A DNA stretch of 64,000 bases from Deinandra increscens subsp. villosa (GCA_039602395.1 JBCNJP010000013.1:20076940-20140939); one strand, 5' to 3'. Numbered from the stretch's first letter, positions 21,573 to 32,217 are shown. Notes: generated from the letters alone by a model not told the origin. Numbers and translations: made by a program.

Positions 21573-22611
21573 AATTCATCCAACAAGCCAGATTATAGGC
21601 CCCGTAGACAAACGGATTACCTGAAGTCAAATAGAACATGCCAACTCATGCTTATTCTCATGCTTTATTTCACAAGAAGAACCAAATTCAGTTGCTGCTG
21701 CTCTCAAAGATGATAATTGGATTGATGCCATGCAAGCAGAGTTACTTCAGTTCAAATTGCTCAATGTTTGGCATCTTGTTGAAGCTCCTAAGGGTGTTGA
21801 ACCCATACCAGTCAAGTGGATATTCAAGAACAAAAGAGACGACCGTGGAATAATCATAGGAAACAAAGCTCGATTAGTAGTGAAAGGATACTTGCAAGAA
21901 GACGGCATCGATTATGACGATGTCTATGCACCTGTCGCTCGTCTAGAAGCCATTCGGATTTTCTTAGCTTATGCCGCGTCAATGAACATCACTGTTTACC
22001 AACTTGATGTTAAGACTGCCTTCCTGTATGGCGAGCTGGATGCGGATGTGTACGTACAACAACCTCCCGGGTTTGTGAACAAGTCATTTCCAAACAAATG
22101 TTACAAACTTGACAGGGCCCTTTATAGTTTGCACCAAGCCCTGAGGAAGTGGTACGATACGTTGTCAACATATCTGCTGGAAAATGGATATAAAAGGGGT
22201 GTCATTGATCAGACTCTTTTCATTCGACACGTCGGGAAGGATATGCTTTTGGTTCAAGTATACGTTGACGATATCATCTTTGGGTCAATGAATGAGAATT
22301 TGTGGCATGCATTTGAGGACTTGATGAAGAAAAGGTTTGAGATGAGCGCCATGGGTGAATTAACCTTTTTCCTAGGAATTCAAGTGAAGCAGTCGCCAGA
22401 TGGTATACTGATCAGCCAAGGGAAATACGTTAAAGAAATTCTGAAGAAGTTCGGCTTTCACGACTCTAAGGGATTCTCTACACCAGTGGAAACTCGTCAC
22501 AGACTGAATACTGATGCTCATGGTATCTCGGTGGATGAACACTTATACCGTTCGATGATCGGGTCGTTGATGTATTTGACGGCAAGTCGTCCTGATATCA
22601 TGTTTGGAGTC
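21573..22611 (+). pseudogene. pol: Sirevirus reverse transcriptase, copy 1, damaged
   Basis: The RT domain has WIFKNKRD, KARLVVKGY, the YQLDVKTAFL block and the catalytic YVDD at 22261-22272, then GELTFFLGIQV. It is in another frame than integrase. A TGA at 21622-21624 replaces the CGA present in copy 2, a C-to-T change at a CpG. Conserved residues differ from copy 2 (YSLHQALRKW here, YGLHQAPRKW there). It ends at a 76-bp deletion that shifts the frame. Confidence 0.88.
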
Positions 22612-23125
22612 AAATCCCAACCGAGGGCTGTGGTATCCTAAAGATTCGGCCTTCGATCTTAGAGCCTACTCAGACAGTGACTATGCTGGTTGTCAACTCG
22701 ATCGGAAGTCTACAACGGGGGGAGCTCAGTTTTTAGGAAACCGACTCGTGTCGTGGCAATGCAAGAAGCAGACTACGGTGTCCACTTCAACTGCTGAGGC
22801 GGAATACATCGCTGCTGCATCATGCTGCTCTCAAGTTCTCTGGATCCAAAATCAATAGCTAGACTACAGTTTGAATTTCATGAGTACTCCTATACATATT
22901 GATAATTCTGCTGCTGTGTCTATAGTTAAAAATCCAATTCAGCATTCTAAGACTAAGCATAAAGAGATTAGACATCATTTCATTAGGGATTGTGCTGAGA
23001 AGAAACTAGTCACCTTAGTTCAGATTAATTCAGAAAATCAGTTAGCTGACCTATTCACTAAGGCTTTTGACATGTCTAGGTTCAACTTTCTGGTTCCCTC
23101 TATAGGAATGATCAACTTTGACTAG
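22612..23125 (+). pseudogene. pol: Sirevirus RNase H, copy 1, damaged
   Basis: RNase H motifs are present (YSDSDYAGC, TSTAEAEYIAAASCC, IDNSAAVSI, KHKEIRHHFIRD). The upstream junction is lost to the 76-bp deletion. A TAG at 22856-22858 stands where copy 2 has TTG. The frame after it runs to the natural end of pol (MINFD) at 23125. Confidence 0.88.
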
Positions 23126-25368
23126 GACTAAAACTCCTTGCTCCCTGATACGTTAGTGTCTTGCTCTCTAGGTTTCTTTTCTTTGTGAATAGTCTGTGTA
23201 TATATCCTGTCTTGCATTCCTCTCACTAAAATCACCAAAAAGATTTTACACTTCTTGCTTGTTTTGAACTTTATCTGATTATTGATGTCTTGCTTATTTT
23301 ATCTTATGTTATAGATTTTGTTACTCTTTTGACTCACTTGAGTCAGTTCCTATGTTGTTTGACTTGTTTTGGCTGAGAAAAATATTTCAGTATGTTTGTG
23401 TCTTGAGTCAAAATGATTTATGACCAAAGGAATTTCTTTTCATTCAAATAACTTGTTTTTGTGTCTGTCTGCCGTGCCTGCATTTGTGGAAGATAAAACC
23501 AAAAATAGTGTCATTTCTGTAATTTTTATTAAAGTATTTATACACATGTGCAGAGAAAATTGCAGAAAAATACCAAAAACATTGAAAATTGCAGAAAACC
23601 TTTTGGTCTGTGGTCGGACAATATGTGGAACATGATATAATTCTGGTCTTGTTGATCTAACCATAGGATATGATCCAATCGACCGGTAATTCTATCATTT
23701 GATGTGTCGGTAGGCTCGACATACTTAGAAGTAGACTATTTCTGTGATTACACATTAATTTGCTTGAAAATGTGAACCTTTAAGTCTACCGGAGCAAAAT
23801 TCTTTAAATTTGCTTAAGTCTAAGCTAAGTACGATATGCCAACACACACGAATATTTCTTTAGCATTAAGTCCCTGATTTCACTCATCAGCACACCATCT
23901 GTTTTGCTTACGCAAAGACCTTGGTGTCGCTTCATCCATCAATAAATCCGTGGCACATCTGCTTTGCGAAAGCGATGACCTTGTGACCACGCGATCCCTT
24001 CATCACAATCATCATTTATCCGTGACACATCTGCTTTGCGAAAGCAATGACCTTGTGTTCACGCGATCCATCATAATATCCATTCATGAAATCAGCTACT
24101 TAACACTAAAGAAATAGGGGGAAATAAAATATGTTGTCATATGTTGAAGAAATTCCATATGTACATTTTGAAATTCTTATGTGTGTGGGCTGTATCCCAA
24201 GTGCAAAAATGGCCCATGGTAGAATTCTGGTGACTTATGTTGAATATAAGGTTAATCACATCTTTCTCTAATCGGACAAAACATGATAAAAATAGGGTTA
24301 TTGGATTTTATAAATCCAAGTTATTACCAATTGGCCAATATTAATCCCAATTTCAAAATTACCCCACATTAATCCCAATTATTAAGGTGTTGGATTTCAT
24401 TGGACCCCCTTTACATTTTTCTTCACTCCGTTAAGGATTTTACTCAAAAAATTCCCTTCGGGGTCCAATGATTATTAAGGTGTTGGATTTCAATGGACCC
24501 CCTTTACATTTTCCTTAACTCCGTTAGGGATTTTAGTCAAAAAATTTCCTTCGGGGTCCAATGAAATCCAACACCTTAATAACTGGGATTAATGTGGGCC
24601 AATTTTAAAATTGGGATTAATATTGGCCAATTGGTAATAACTTGGATTAATAGAATCCAATAAACCATAAAAATACATCATAGAAATTGGTTGAAAATAA
24701 ATTTTGTTTGAGCTTAAGTGGATAAACAATACCGACAATCTGACTTAGGGTACCGGTTCCGAAAGGTGATTTGAATTGTTAGTGTTATTGATCACATAAA
24801 TGATCGGTATGATTCTAAACATGTCTGACCACGACCTTACAAAAATATGTGAATTCTCAAACCCAATGTACTTGAATTTCCAAATTTGGTGTAAAATTGA
24901 CCAACTTGTACTAAAATTAAACTTGGTATTGGTTAGAAATGAACCAACTTGAAAGAAAATGAATTCTTGAGTTCGGGTGGAAAATTGACCCAATTCGGAT
25001 AAAAATGGAAATTTTGAGTTCGGGCGGAATTTTGACCAATTAAAGTCAAAAATTTAGGTACTAGGTGTGTCATCATCAATTTTATTGAAATATACAGTTA
25101 CTTGGTTTATATATTGAAAATTTATCTTCCTGGTAGGTATCGTGTGGGCATGACTATGTTTGTCTTTTAACAGTTTGAAAATTTAAACTTTGTTGAAGTT
25201 ATGTTCAAATTTTGAATTTTTTTTTAATTTTTAAGTTAAAATATTCAAGTGGAAGACATTCAGTGTTGTTGGTCATAACGATTAGAGTGGCTAAACACTT
25301 AAGTTAAAATATTCAAGTGGAGAACAACTTGGAAAATTTGCTAAGTTAGTACTCTTCACGATGTGGCT
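23126..25368 (+). other. Sirevirus post-pol untranslated region
   Basis: About 2.2 kb without meaningful open frames. It contains imperfect repeats around 'CATCTGCTTTGCGAAAGC..ATGACCTTG' (about 23900-24060) and a MITE at 24295-24666. Nothing here looks like coding sequence. Confidence 0.6.
24295..24666. mobile_element. MITE, Mutator-like, present in copy 1 only (9-bp target duplication)
   Basis: A 372-bp element with near-perfect inverted repeats of about 120 bp (GGGTTATTGGATT at one end, GGTTTATTGGATT reverse complemented at the other). The flanks are a perfect 9-bp duplication ATAAAAATA (24286-24294 and 24667-24675). The second copy of this region has an empty site, ATAAAATA at 43471-43478, with no MITE. 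Inside, a block starting AAGGTGTTGGATTTCA is partly duplicated, so the core is a nested palindrome. The terminal 10 bp match the MITE at 12613. Confidence 0.95.
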
Positions 25369-25811
25369 AAACACTTAGAATTTTTTTCAAAACTTTTGAG
25401 GTTAACGATCAGACAGTTTTGGCCTTAACGATTTGGTCCCCAGATTGGTCTTAACGACTTGTTTCTATGACTTAACGATCTGTAATCAATTTGGCCTTAA
25501 CGATCTGATGTCATTTAAGTTGTGTCCATGTTTTATGAATTTAACGATCTGATCTGCTTTGATCTTAACGATCTGGCGATGTTTGCCTTAATCGATCTGA
25601 TTACCAATTTGGTCTTAACGATCAGATCCTCTTTATGTTTTACTCTTAAATGATCAGGGTCCTCTTAACGATCAGACCCTATCAGATCTTGTTAACGATT
25701 TGGGTTTAACTGGTCTTAACGATCAGACCCGCTGTAGCTTATGTACTTATCGTTAACGATCAGCCCAAGCTCTCGTTTCCCTTAACGATCTGAGCTGGGT
25801 TTACCGATCTG
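25369..25811 (+). promoter_or_regulatory. Internal U3-like block with TTAACGATCTG array, copy 1
   Basis: About 17 copies of TTAACGATC[TA]G and variants occur inside the element, far from the LTRs. The similarity to U3 goes beyond the motif: the block opens with AACACTTAGAAT then a T-run and TTTGAG, as the LTR does just before its own array (from 14471). It ends about 40 bases before a TATA box. I read it as a diverged LTR U3 copy serving the accessory ORFs; that function is inferred. Confidence 0.75.
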
Positions 25812-25851
25812 AACCCTCAATCCAGTTTTTTCTTATCATTTTTAAAAAACC

Positions 25852-25859
25852 TATAAATA
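25852..25859 (+). promoter_or_regulatory. TATA box of the internal promoter-like block, copy 1
   Basis: TATAAATA sits just after the motif array and before a C/T-rich leader (CTCTCGTCTCTCTCTC), the layout of a plant core promoter. Confidence 0.65.
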
Positions 25860-28424
25860 CCCGTTTCACATATTCTTCCTCCTCACTCGTTCTCACATAC
25901 ACAAACACTCTGACTCTCTCGTCTCTCTCTCTTGTTAACACCGACGACCTCAACCGAGACATTTCGACATTCACAGTGAAATCGAAAAAGCTTTGTTCGT
26001 GTTTGGCTTGCACAATCCCTACGAAGCTATCGGTGAGTGTTGATTTCTTTATTGGAAAATCGATTGAGCTTTACGCTCCATTCTTCTTGTTGCACCTGTC
26101 TAAATCAAAATCCCTACATACTCATTGTTCTGATCTTAATATTCTCAGATTTTCCATCTGTGGTGACCGCCATCTTCGAATTCATAAGCCACATAAGGTA
26201 ACTTTTGAGTAGTTCCTGAACGATTTAAGTATCTAGATACTGGTTCAAGTACAGGGGTGTTTGTGGCACCGAGTCTTTGAGAAACTAGGGTTCTAGTGAT
26301 TTGCTTATTGTGAGATTTTGATGAAATCTAGTTTAAGCTCAATTGAAATTAAGGATAGATGCTTCAATTTTAGATTTCATGTTGTTCAAATGCAACCTAC
26401 CACTCTGATAAGTGAGTTTAGGAGGATGTGAAAATAGATAATTTTTGAAATCTGTTATTACACTTGGTAAATTTTTGTATTGAACTTGTTCCAAACTTTA
26501 TAACCATTGGAGTTGTTGATTCAAGATGAATGTTTAGCTTAATATATGTTAAGTTGATTTCTCATCATAGCCTACAACTCATGTGTGTTAATTTGTAGAA
26601 TCTGTAATTATCTTTGTTACCTTTAAAGTTTATGTTAATTTTAAGTTAGCTTGATTGAATTGAGTTGATGTTCAAAACATTACTCTTTGGTCAAACTGAT
26701 AGAATTTTTACCCTTAGTTTGTTAAACTAGATGTCAAAGTGTGTTGGAAATTGCTCTTAATGTGCCTGTTATATCTAAATGATGGCTAGGCATGACAAAT
26801 AGCAATTGAAATGCTTAAGACTCAATGTTAAAATTACTTAGTTGACTTTGACTTCACTTGGAAAGTTCCAATATTTGTAAAAGGAAGTTAGATAAACTCT
26901 CATTAGGTCATCTTAACTTCAAAATTTGCATGCTATGTTGTAGAACTTTGTAGTAGGTCAAGTTGTCATTTGTTTGTTCAAATTACTTAAATTATGCAGT
27001 AATAATGTGATTGTCATGCTATCTGTTGATTTGTCTTAATTACTTGGTACTAATGCAAATTTGCCTGATCCTAAACAGATTATTCTGTGATTACGAGTGA
27101 TATCAATTCTGTGTGATCTTTACAAACTGTTAGATCATCAAAAGGTATGTAGTTACTTGTTATTCAGGCACTGTTGCATAATCAAGACACAAGCTAAACA
27201 GGGGCATACTTTCACCTTATAAGATGTTATTTATTTCTTATTTTATCATTTTATTGATTCAATTTTGCTTGATTAAACACAGATTATTTTGGAAGCAAAT
27301 TCTCTTCGAATTCATTTATCTCTTATAGATCTTAGAAATACCTAGATCTACTTCGAGGTATGTGCTTCTATGAACTTTTTCAAGCATGCTGAGGTTTCAT
27401 TCACCTCATTTGTCTTTTATTTTTTCAAATTCTTGGTTCAAGTTGCTTCAGTTTTGAAAGGTCCTAAGGATGAAGTGTGTTAATTGGATATTGAATTTCT
27501 TCAGTTTAACCTGCATAACCTGATTGTGTGATCTACATCAAAATTAGTAATGAACCATTGTTTGAATACTTGCCTGACCACTGCAATATAATGATCTGCC
27601 ATTGATATGATTGATAGTTATTCATTGATGCTAGTTAGTTGAATTATTTTTTATTATTCCTAACTTTGGCTCATAAATTGTCTCGTAAACTTGATTGACT
27701 GATTGTTATGATGCAAGGTCAAAATCTTTATCTATATTGGATTACACTCAATTTGATGTCATTGTGTTCGCAATTCCATACTTAGGACTTGATTTGACCT
27801 GTATGTATTAATACATCTATTCATTTAGGTCCATGCTAGTCGAGTCTTTAGTGTGTTGAGTATAGAACATGTGAGTTCATTATGATGATCCAGTGTGACA
27901 AGTGCTTCTTGCTATGTCAATGTGTGTTGTGATCTGGGTGATTTATTTTTCAGATAGTCACATGTTTAGGGGGAACAAACTCATTATTTGTTCCACCTGA
28001 ATAATTGAGTATGATTATTTATTTTTTTTATTTTTATGTTTAAAACTCTAAATTTATAAGTTAAGTCTGAATTGTTAACTTCTATGCTCAAAGTGACATC
28101 TTGTTAATTACTCCTCAAATTACTCTACATTGATCTTGTGCAATTTAGCTTCTGTCTAGGTAAAGTTTAGGTCTCATTTGTCTGTTTATTTATGTTTTAT
28201 GAATCACTAAAAGTGTGCATATCTGGTTCAATTGAAGGTTCTCACAGATATCTGTTGAAAATATTAATTGTCTATGTGCTATGCCATTCTAGGAACCTGC
28301 TTAATTGAACCCGAGTAAACCTTGATTTTACTTTAAACAGCTCTGTCATTATCCCGGTTTAGTGTTGACATGACATTTCATTGTAAAATCAATAGGATGT
28401 AATCGTGTTGTCTCACTTGTGCAG
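25860..28424 (+). other. Leader with probable intron before the accessory ORF, copy 1
   Basis: A T-rich 2.5-kb stretch with no long frame. A donor-like CGGTGAGTG occurs at about 26032, soon after the C/T-rich leader. An acceptor-like CACTTGTGCAG ends at 28424, directly before the ATG. The simplest model is a short 5' exon spliced over about 2.4 kb onto the ORF. Other donors are possible. Confidence 0.5.
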
Positions 28425-30368
28425 ATGCCTCCTAGACGAGCGGGGAACGAGCCCTTAGGCTATGGTGTTGCTCATAATCAAATAAGCATTTTCAACAGAG
28501 AATGGAAACATGTTGATGCTTTTGAGCAAACTTTTCAGATTCTGGAATACTCCAACTGGGGTTATTGTATATTGTTGGATCTCCCAATATACAAGTCTAT
28601 AGTGGAGAGTTTCTGGATGAATGCTCAAAAGGTGGTAAATCAAGATGGGTCAGAACACTTGAGCTCCAGAATTCAGGAAACCGACGTGGTGATTACTGAA
28701 AGTATGATCAGAACGGCCCTTCACCTAGATGATGCTAACTGCCCAGATTCTTACACTAAACAGCAATGGCATGATAGCATGAGGAATATGGGTTATACTG
28801 GTCCACTTCCAATGGATACAAATCCCATGATTAAGAAACCTTTGTTTCCTCTCAACTGGAGAAAGATGCTTGGCTTCTTTATTCTGACTTTCTCCCCGAG
28901 GAAGACAGGAACCGATGACTTCAAGGATGAGCTAGCTCATGCTCTTCATGGTTTTGTTACCGGAACCGGCTACAACATGTCAAAGTTTCTCCTAAGAAGT
29001 ATGATTAGGAACCTGACTCCTGCAGGTCGTGCTGAGAAGTTCATTATGTATCCCAAGTTTCTGCAAGCCATTCTGAACCACTACTACCCAAATTTGGTGA
29101 AAGCAGGAGAAAAGTTTACTCCCCGAAAGACAGATCATGACTCCTACAGGAAATATCTATTACCTAGAAATGAAGGACCAGATGCACCTTACTTTCAAAA
29201 TTTGGTGGATACTATTGGTGATCTAGGCCATGCTCAGTACTACCAAAATTCTATGAGTGCAACTGCAGCTGCTGCCATTCAAGATCAGCCTAATGTAAAT
29301 GATCCTGCTGCAGAGGTAGACCCATTTGCACACTTGGAACTAGCGGCTGTTGGCCAAAACCAATCACCAGATCACCAAGGCTCTGAGTACACTGATTCAG
29401 AAAAAGATGAAAATGAGAGTGATGCTAGTGGATCTGAAGGAGATTCTGACGATGATTCAGACGGCAATTCAAATGATGACGCCGAAAATGTTTCAGCTCA
29501 ATCATCACCTGAAGAATCCCAGCATGAAGCTGAAGCAAGCGGTTCTAGGTTTGAACCTTCTCGGTCTGATTCTGAGACCTCTGATGCTCGAGCCCCACCG
29601 AAAAAGAAACGAAAGACCAGAGCTGACACCGCCGGATCTTCTCGTGCCAGAACACAGGGAGACGTGCAATCTCAAGAAATATCTTATTCCACAAGTGCTG
29701 ATTCAGACAGAGTTGTCGAAAAAGGGAAAGGTTGGATTGTGACTTCGTATCCCAGACCAGCTAGGAAGAAGATGTTCTATGTGGAACACAAGAAACGTCT
29801 AGAAGAGCAAGCTAAGTTAGAAGCTGCTGCTCATTCCACTAGAGCCGACATTGAAGAACCTGTTGATCAAGAAAGTCAGAAGCTTCAAGATGAGCCGATG
29901 CCAGACGTTGCTGCTCATGCTGAACCTGTTGCTGAAAAGATGGTAGAAGCTGCTGAAGCTGATGTTAATAAGTCTGTAGAGACTGAACCTGTAACTGTTG
30001 AAGCTGAAACACAAGCTATCACAGAACCTGTCACCCTCCCAGTTGAACAGGCTGCCTCACCTCAACCAGGTCAAATGGTGCAATCGACAGTAACTCCAAC
30101 TATTGTCAATGCTACTCAATCTGAAGTTAGAACTTTAGCAGGAACTTCTGAAGCTGGACCGTCGGGTGTTAATCCTTATGATGTCCATGACTATGAGGAG
30201 ATGAGCTTAGAAATTGAGATCCTGACAATCCAAAACTCTCACCTTGAGGCCGAATTAAGAGCTGCAAATCAGACAATTCTGGATCAAGCAGTGGAGATCA
30301 GAAAGCTTAAGGAGTCGCTTGATAAAGTGCATAATGATAGGCAACAAAATGTTCAAAGGAGATGGTAG
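28425..30368 (+). CDS. Sirevirus accessory protein, N-terminal part, copy 1 (unknown function)
   Basis: A 647-codon frame starting MPPRRAGNEP at the base after a splice-acceptor-like CAG. The first ~290 residues form a globular, aromatic-rich domain that I associate, from memory, with the 'putative plant transposon protein' family. After that come an acidic Ser/Asp region (DSDDDSDG type), a basic nuclear-signal-like PPKKKRKTR at about residue 390, long Ala/Glu/Val-rich repeats and a C-terminal coiled coil (about 600-640). I see no signal peptide or membrane segment, which argues against an envelope protein. It stops at TAG/30368, while the next frame continues similar acidic sequence, so the full gene was probably longer. 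Confidence 0.75.
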   Translation: MPPRRAGNEPLGYGVAHNQISIFNREWKHVDAFEQTFQILEYSNWGYCILLDLPIYKSIVESFWMNAQKVVNQDGSEHLSSRIQETDVVITESMIRTALHLDDANCPDSYTKQQWHDSMRNMGYTGPLPMDTNPMIKKPLFPLNWRKMLGFFILTFSPRKTGTDDFKDELAHALHGFVTGTGYNMSKFLLRSMIRNLTPAGRAEKFIMYPKFLQAILNHYYPNLVKAGEKFTPRKTDHDSYRKYLLPRNEGPDAPYFQNLVDTIGDLGHAQYYQNSMSATAAAAIQDQPNVNDPAAEVDPFAHLELAAVGQNQSPDHQGSEYTDSEKDENESDASGSEGDSDDDSDGNSNDDAENVSAQSSPEESQHEAEASGSRFEPSRSDSETSDARAPPKKKRKTRADTAGSSRARTQGDVQSQEISYSTSADSDRVVEKGKGWIVTSYPRPARKKMFYVEHKKRLEEQAKLEAAAHSTRADIEEPVDQESQKLQDEPMPDVAAHAEPVAEKMVEAAEADVNKSVETEPVTVEAETQAITEPVTLPVEQAASPQPGQMVQSTVTPTIVNATQSEVRTLAGTSEAGPSGVNPYDVHDYEEMSLEIEILTIQNSHLEAELRAANQTILDQAVEIRKLKESLDKVHNDRQQNVQRRW

Positions 30369-31268
30369 AGATGGAGATGGGAATACAGGTACAGACACTC
30401 AGGCTGGTGAACAACCTTCAACTGCTGAACCATCTGGTCCACCGAGTTCACATGCTCCTGGAAAAGAATCAATTTTCCCACCTTCGGATGATAAAGGCCC
30501 TAAAGAGAGTGAGTCTGACGACTCTGATGATGATGATTCTGATTCTGATGTGGATGCATCATATGGTGACACATTCTTGAATAGTGAACCATGTGAAGAT
30601 GAAGAAATGCCAATGCAGATCTACAACAGCTTGCAATATCTGGTGCCTCCCAATGAAACTAGCGATGGTGTACACCCTGATGATCACTCTGAAGCTGCAA
30701 AATATGTCAGAGCACTGATAGAGCATGGGTTATCCTTCCAATAACTCATGACTTTCAACACCTACCAAATTGTTGAGATGTACACTGATGAAATGGATAT
30801 GGAGAATCTGCTGAAGGAAAACCCTGACTGTAGTCTGAAAGACCCAAAGAAGGCATTTGTGAATCCCTATGCTGACACAGATCAGGATGTGGACTATGTC
30901 CAATTCAATGATGGTTTGTCTGAAGAGCTTCATAAAATGCATACAAGATATCGGGCACCTCCTGCCGACCCAAATAGTCAGCTGCCCAGCCCTCCTAGTC
31001 CCAAGTCTATCCAGGCCAAAGTCAACTCCATGAACAAACGAGAGCTTCGATACTTCTTGGCAGTAAGGAATATCGCTAGAAAAGACTACATTTTCAAGCG
31101 ATTGCCCGGACTGAGAAAGATGGTCAAGCAATTTATGGATGATGATGTTGAGACCAGGAACAGAAGAATCAATATGATGGAACAGGAGAGGGTAGAGATT
31201 CATCGACTCAGAGATGCTCCCACTTTGGTAGACGAATGGAAGGAGATGCTCCCACACACTAGAGCTAT
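30369..31268 (+). pseudogene. Accessory protein, middle part, copy 1 (frameshifted, one stop)
   Basis: Coding character passes to the +1 frame: an acidic Ser/Asp stretch (ESDDSDDDDSDSD) to a TAA at 30742-30744. The same frame then continues past an ATG at 30748 with a charged helical segment (KRELRYFLAVRNIARKDYIF), and leaves coding character near 31265. The two frame changes and the stop are shared with copy 2. Confidence 0.6.
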
Positions 31269-32144
31269 ATGCAGTTCACTGCGCGTAAACTCAAGGAGAT
31301 GCCTTCTACTTCTGAGCATCCTGATGCAATGAAAATCTTGGGATGGAAGTATGATCACGAGTTTGGGGCTTTCATTGTTAAAAGAAGAAATGGGTTCGTT
31401 CAATTCTTCGCAACTATCAGAGACCTTATGAAGCTCTTCTCTTGGGAGCTTAAAGAATTGAGACGATTCGACATTATCAATCATTCAAATGCTCAGATTG
31501 CTGTGATAGCTCAAAGTTTGGTGCACACCACCTACCTCAACAGGTATCACAAGCAGACTAGAGAAGAAGAGATAAAGGAACATGAACGGTTTGAGAAGAG
31601 ACGAGCTAAAGTCCCGTACAAGCAGATCTACTCCAACATAAGCAGGAGCATAAAGACTAAGAAGATCGAGGGTAATCTGAAGAAGAATCCAATCAAGGAT
31701 TGGTACTACAGTGCTCAGACACATGAGTTGGTGATTGAACGTGAAAATGCTGAACCAATCAGACTCTTTGTTGCTATTGAACTCAGGTTCTTGCCCATTT
31801 GCTACTTACGTTGGATATTTTATGGTCGTCTTGAAACAGTTCCACCCAGACTGAAGCCCTATGAGGTTGTTGATGCAAACTACTTCCTACTGTTCCTTGA
31901 ATGGTGGAGTTGGGAATGTATTAACACCGGAAGGATGAAAACTGAAAGTCTGGCGAACTTGGAAAGATGGGAAATAGACAGTCGAGGGATAAGTCATTTG
32001 TGCAGAGGGCCAGACAGGAAGCTTGAAATGTGGCACTACTCAGATCTGAAGAAATTTGCAAGAAAAGATCTTTGGGTGCTATGGGAAACCCAAATCTACT
32101 GCTATGACCGCAAGTACAACAGGTTGGCTAGAAGATACTGGTGA
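31269..32144 (+). CDS. Accessory protein, C-terminal part, copy 1
   Basis: A 291-codon frame, back in the frame of the N-terminal part. It is rich in Trp, Tyr, Arg and Glu (FLEWWSWECINTGR, KKFARKDLWVLWETQIY). It looks like a folded C-terminal domain with no motif I recognise. It ends about 60 bases before the polypurine tract. The ATG at 31269 is probably internal to a once longer protein of about 1,240 residues. Confidence 0.6.
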   Translation: MQFTARKLKEMPSTSEHPDAMKILGWKYDHEFGAFIVKRRNGFVQFFATIRDLMKLFSWELKELRRFDIINHSNAQIAVIAQSLVHTTYLNRYHKQTREEEIKEHERFEKRRAKVPYKQIYSNISRSIKTKKIEGNLKKNPIKDWYYSAQTHELVIERENAEPIRLFVAIELRFLPICYLRWIFYGRLETVPPRLKPYEVVDANYFLLFLEWWSWECINTGRMKTESLANLERWEIDSRGISHLCRGPDRKLEMWHYSDLKKFARKDLWVLWETQIYCYDRKYNRLARRYW

Positions 32145-32206
32145 TTCCTATTGAAGCTTCTTGGACAATTAAGATGATGATGATGGAGGTTGTTCGCATT
32201 ACCACC

Positions 32207-32216
32207 AAAGGGGGAA
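32207..32216 (+). other. Polypurine tract, copy 1
   Basis: AAAGGGGGAA lies one base before the 3' LTR start, the usual plus-strand priming site. Confidence 0.88.
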
Positions 32217-32217
32217 T

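Noticed and set aside
23890..24090. CRISPR-like regular repeats (CATCTGCTTTGCGAAAGC)
   Set aside because: Only two to three imperfect copies with unequal spacing in plant retrotransposon DNA.
28425..32144. Envelope-like gene (as proposed for some Sireviruses)
   Set aside because: I see no signal peptide, transmembrane segment or glycoprotein-like Cys pattern. The protein is acidic/basic with nuclear-signal-like and coiled-coil parts.
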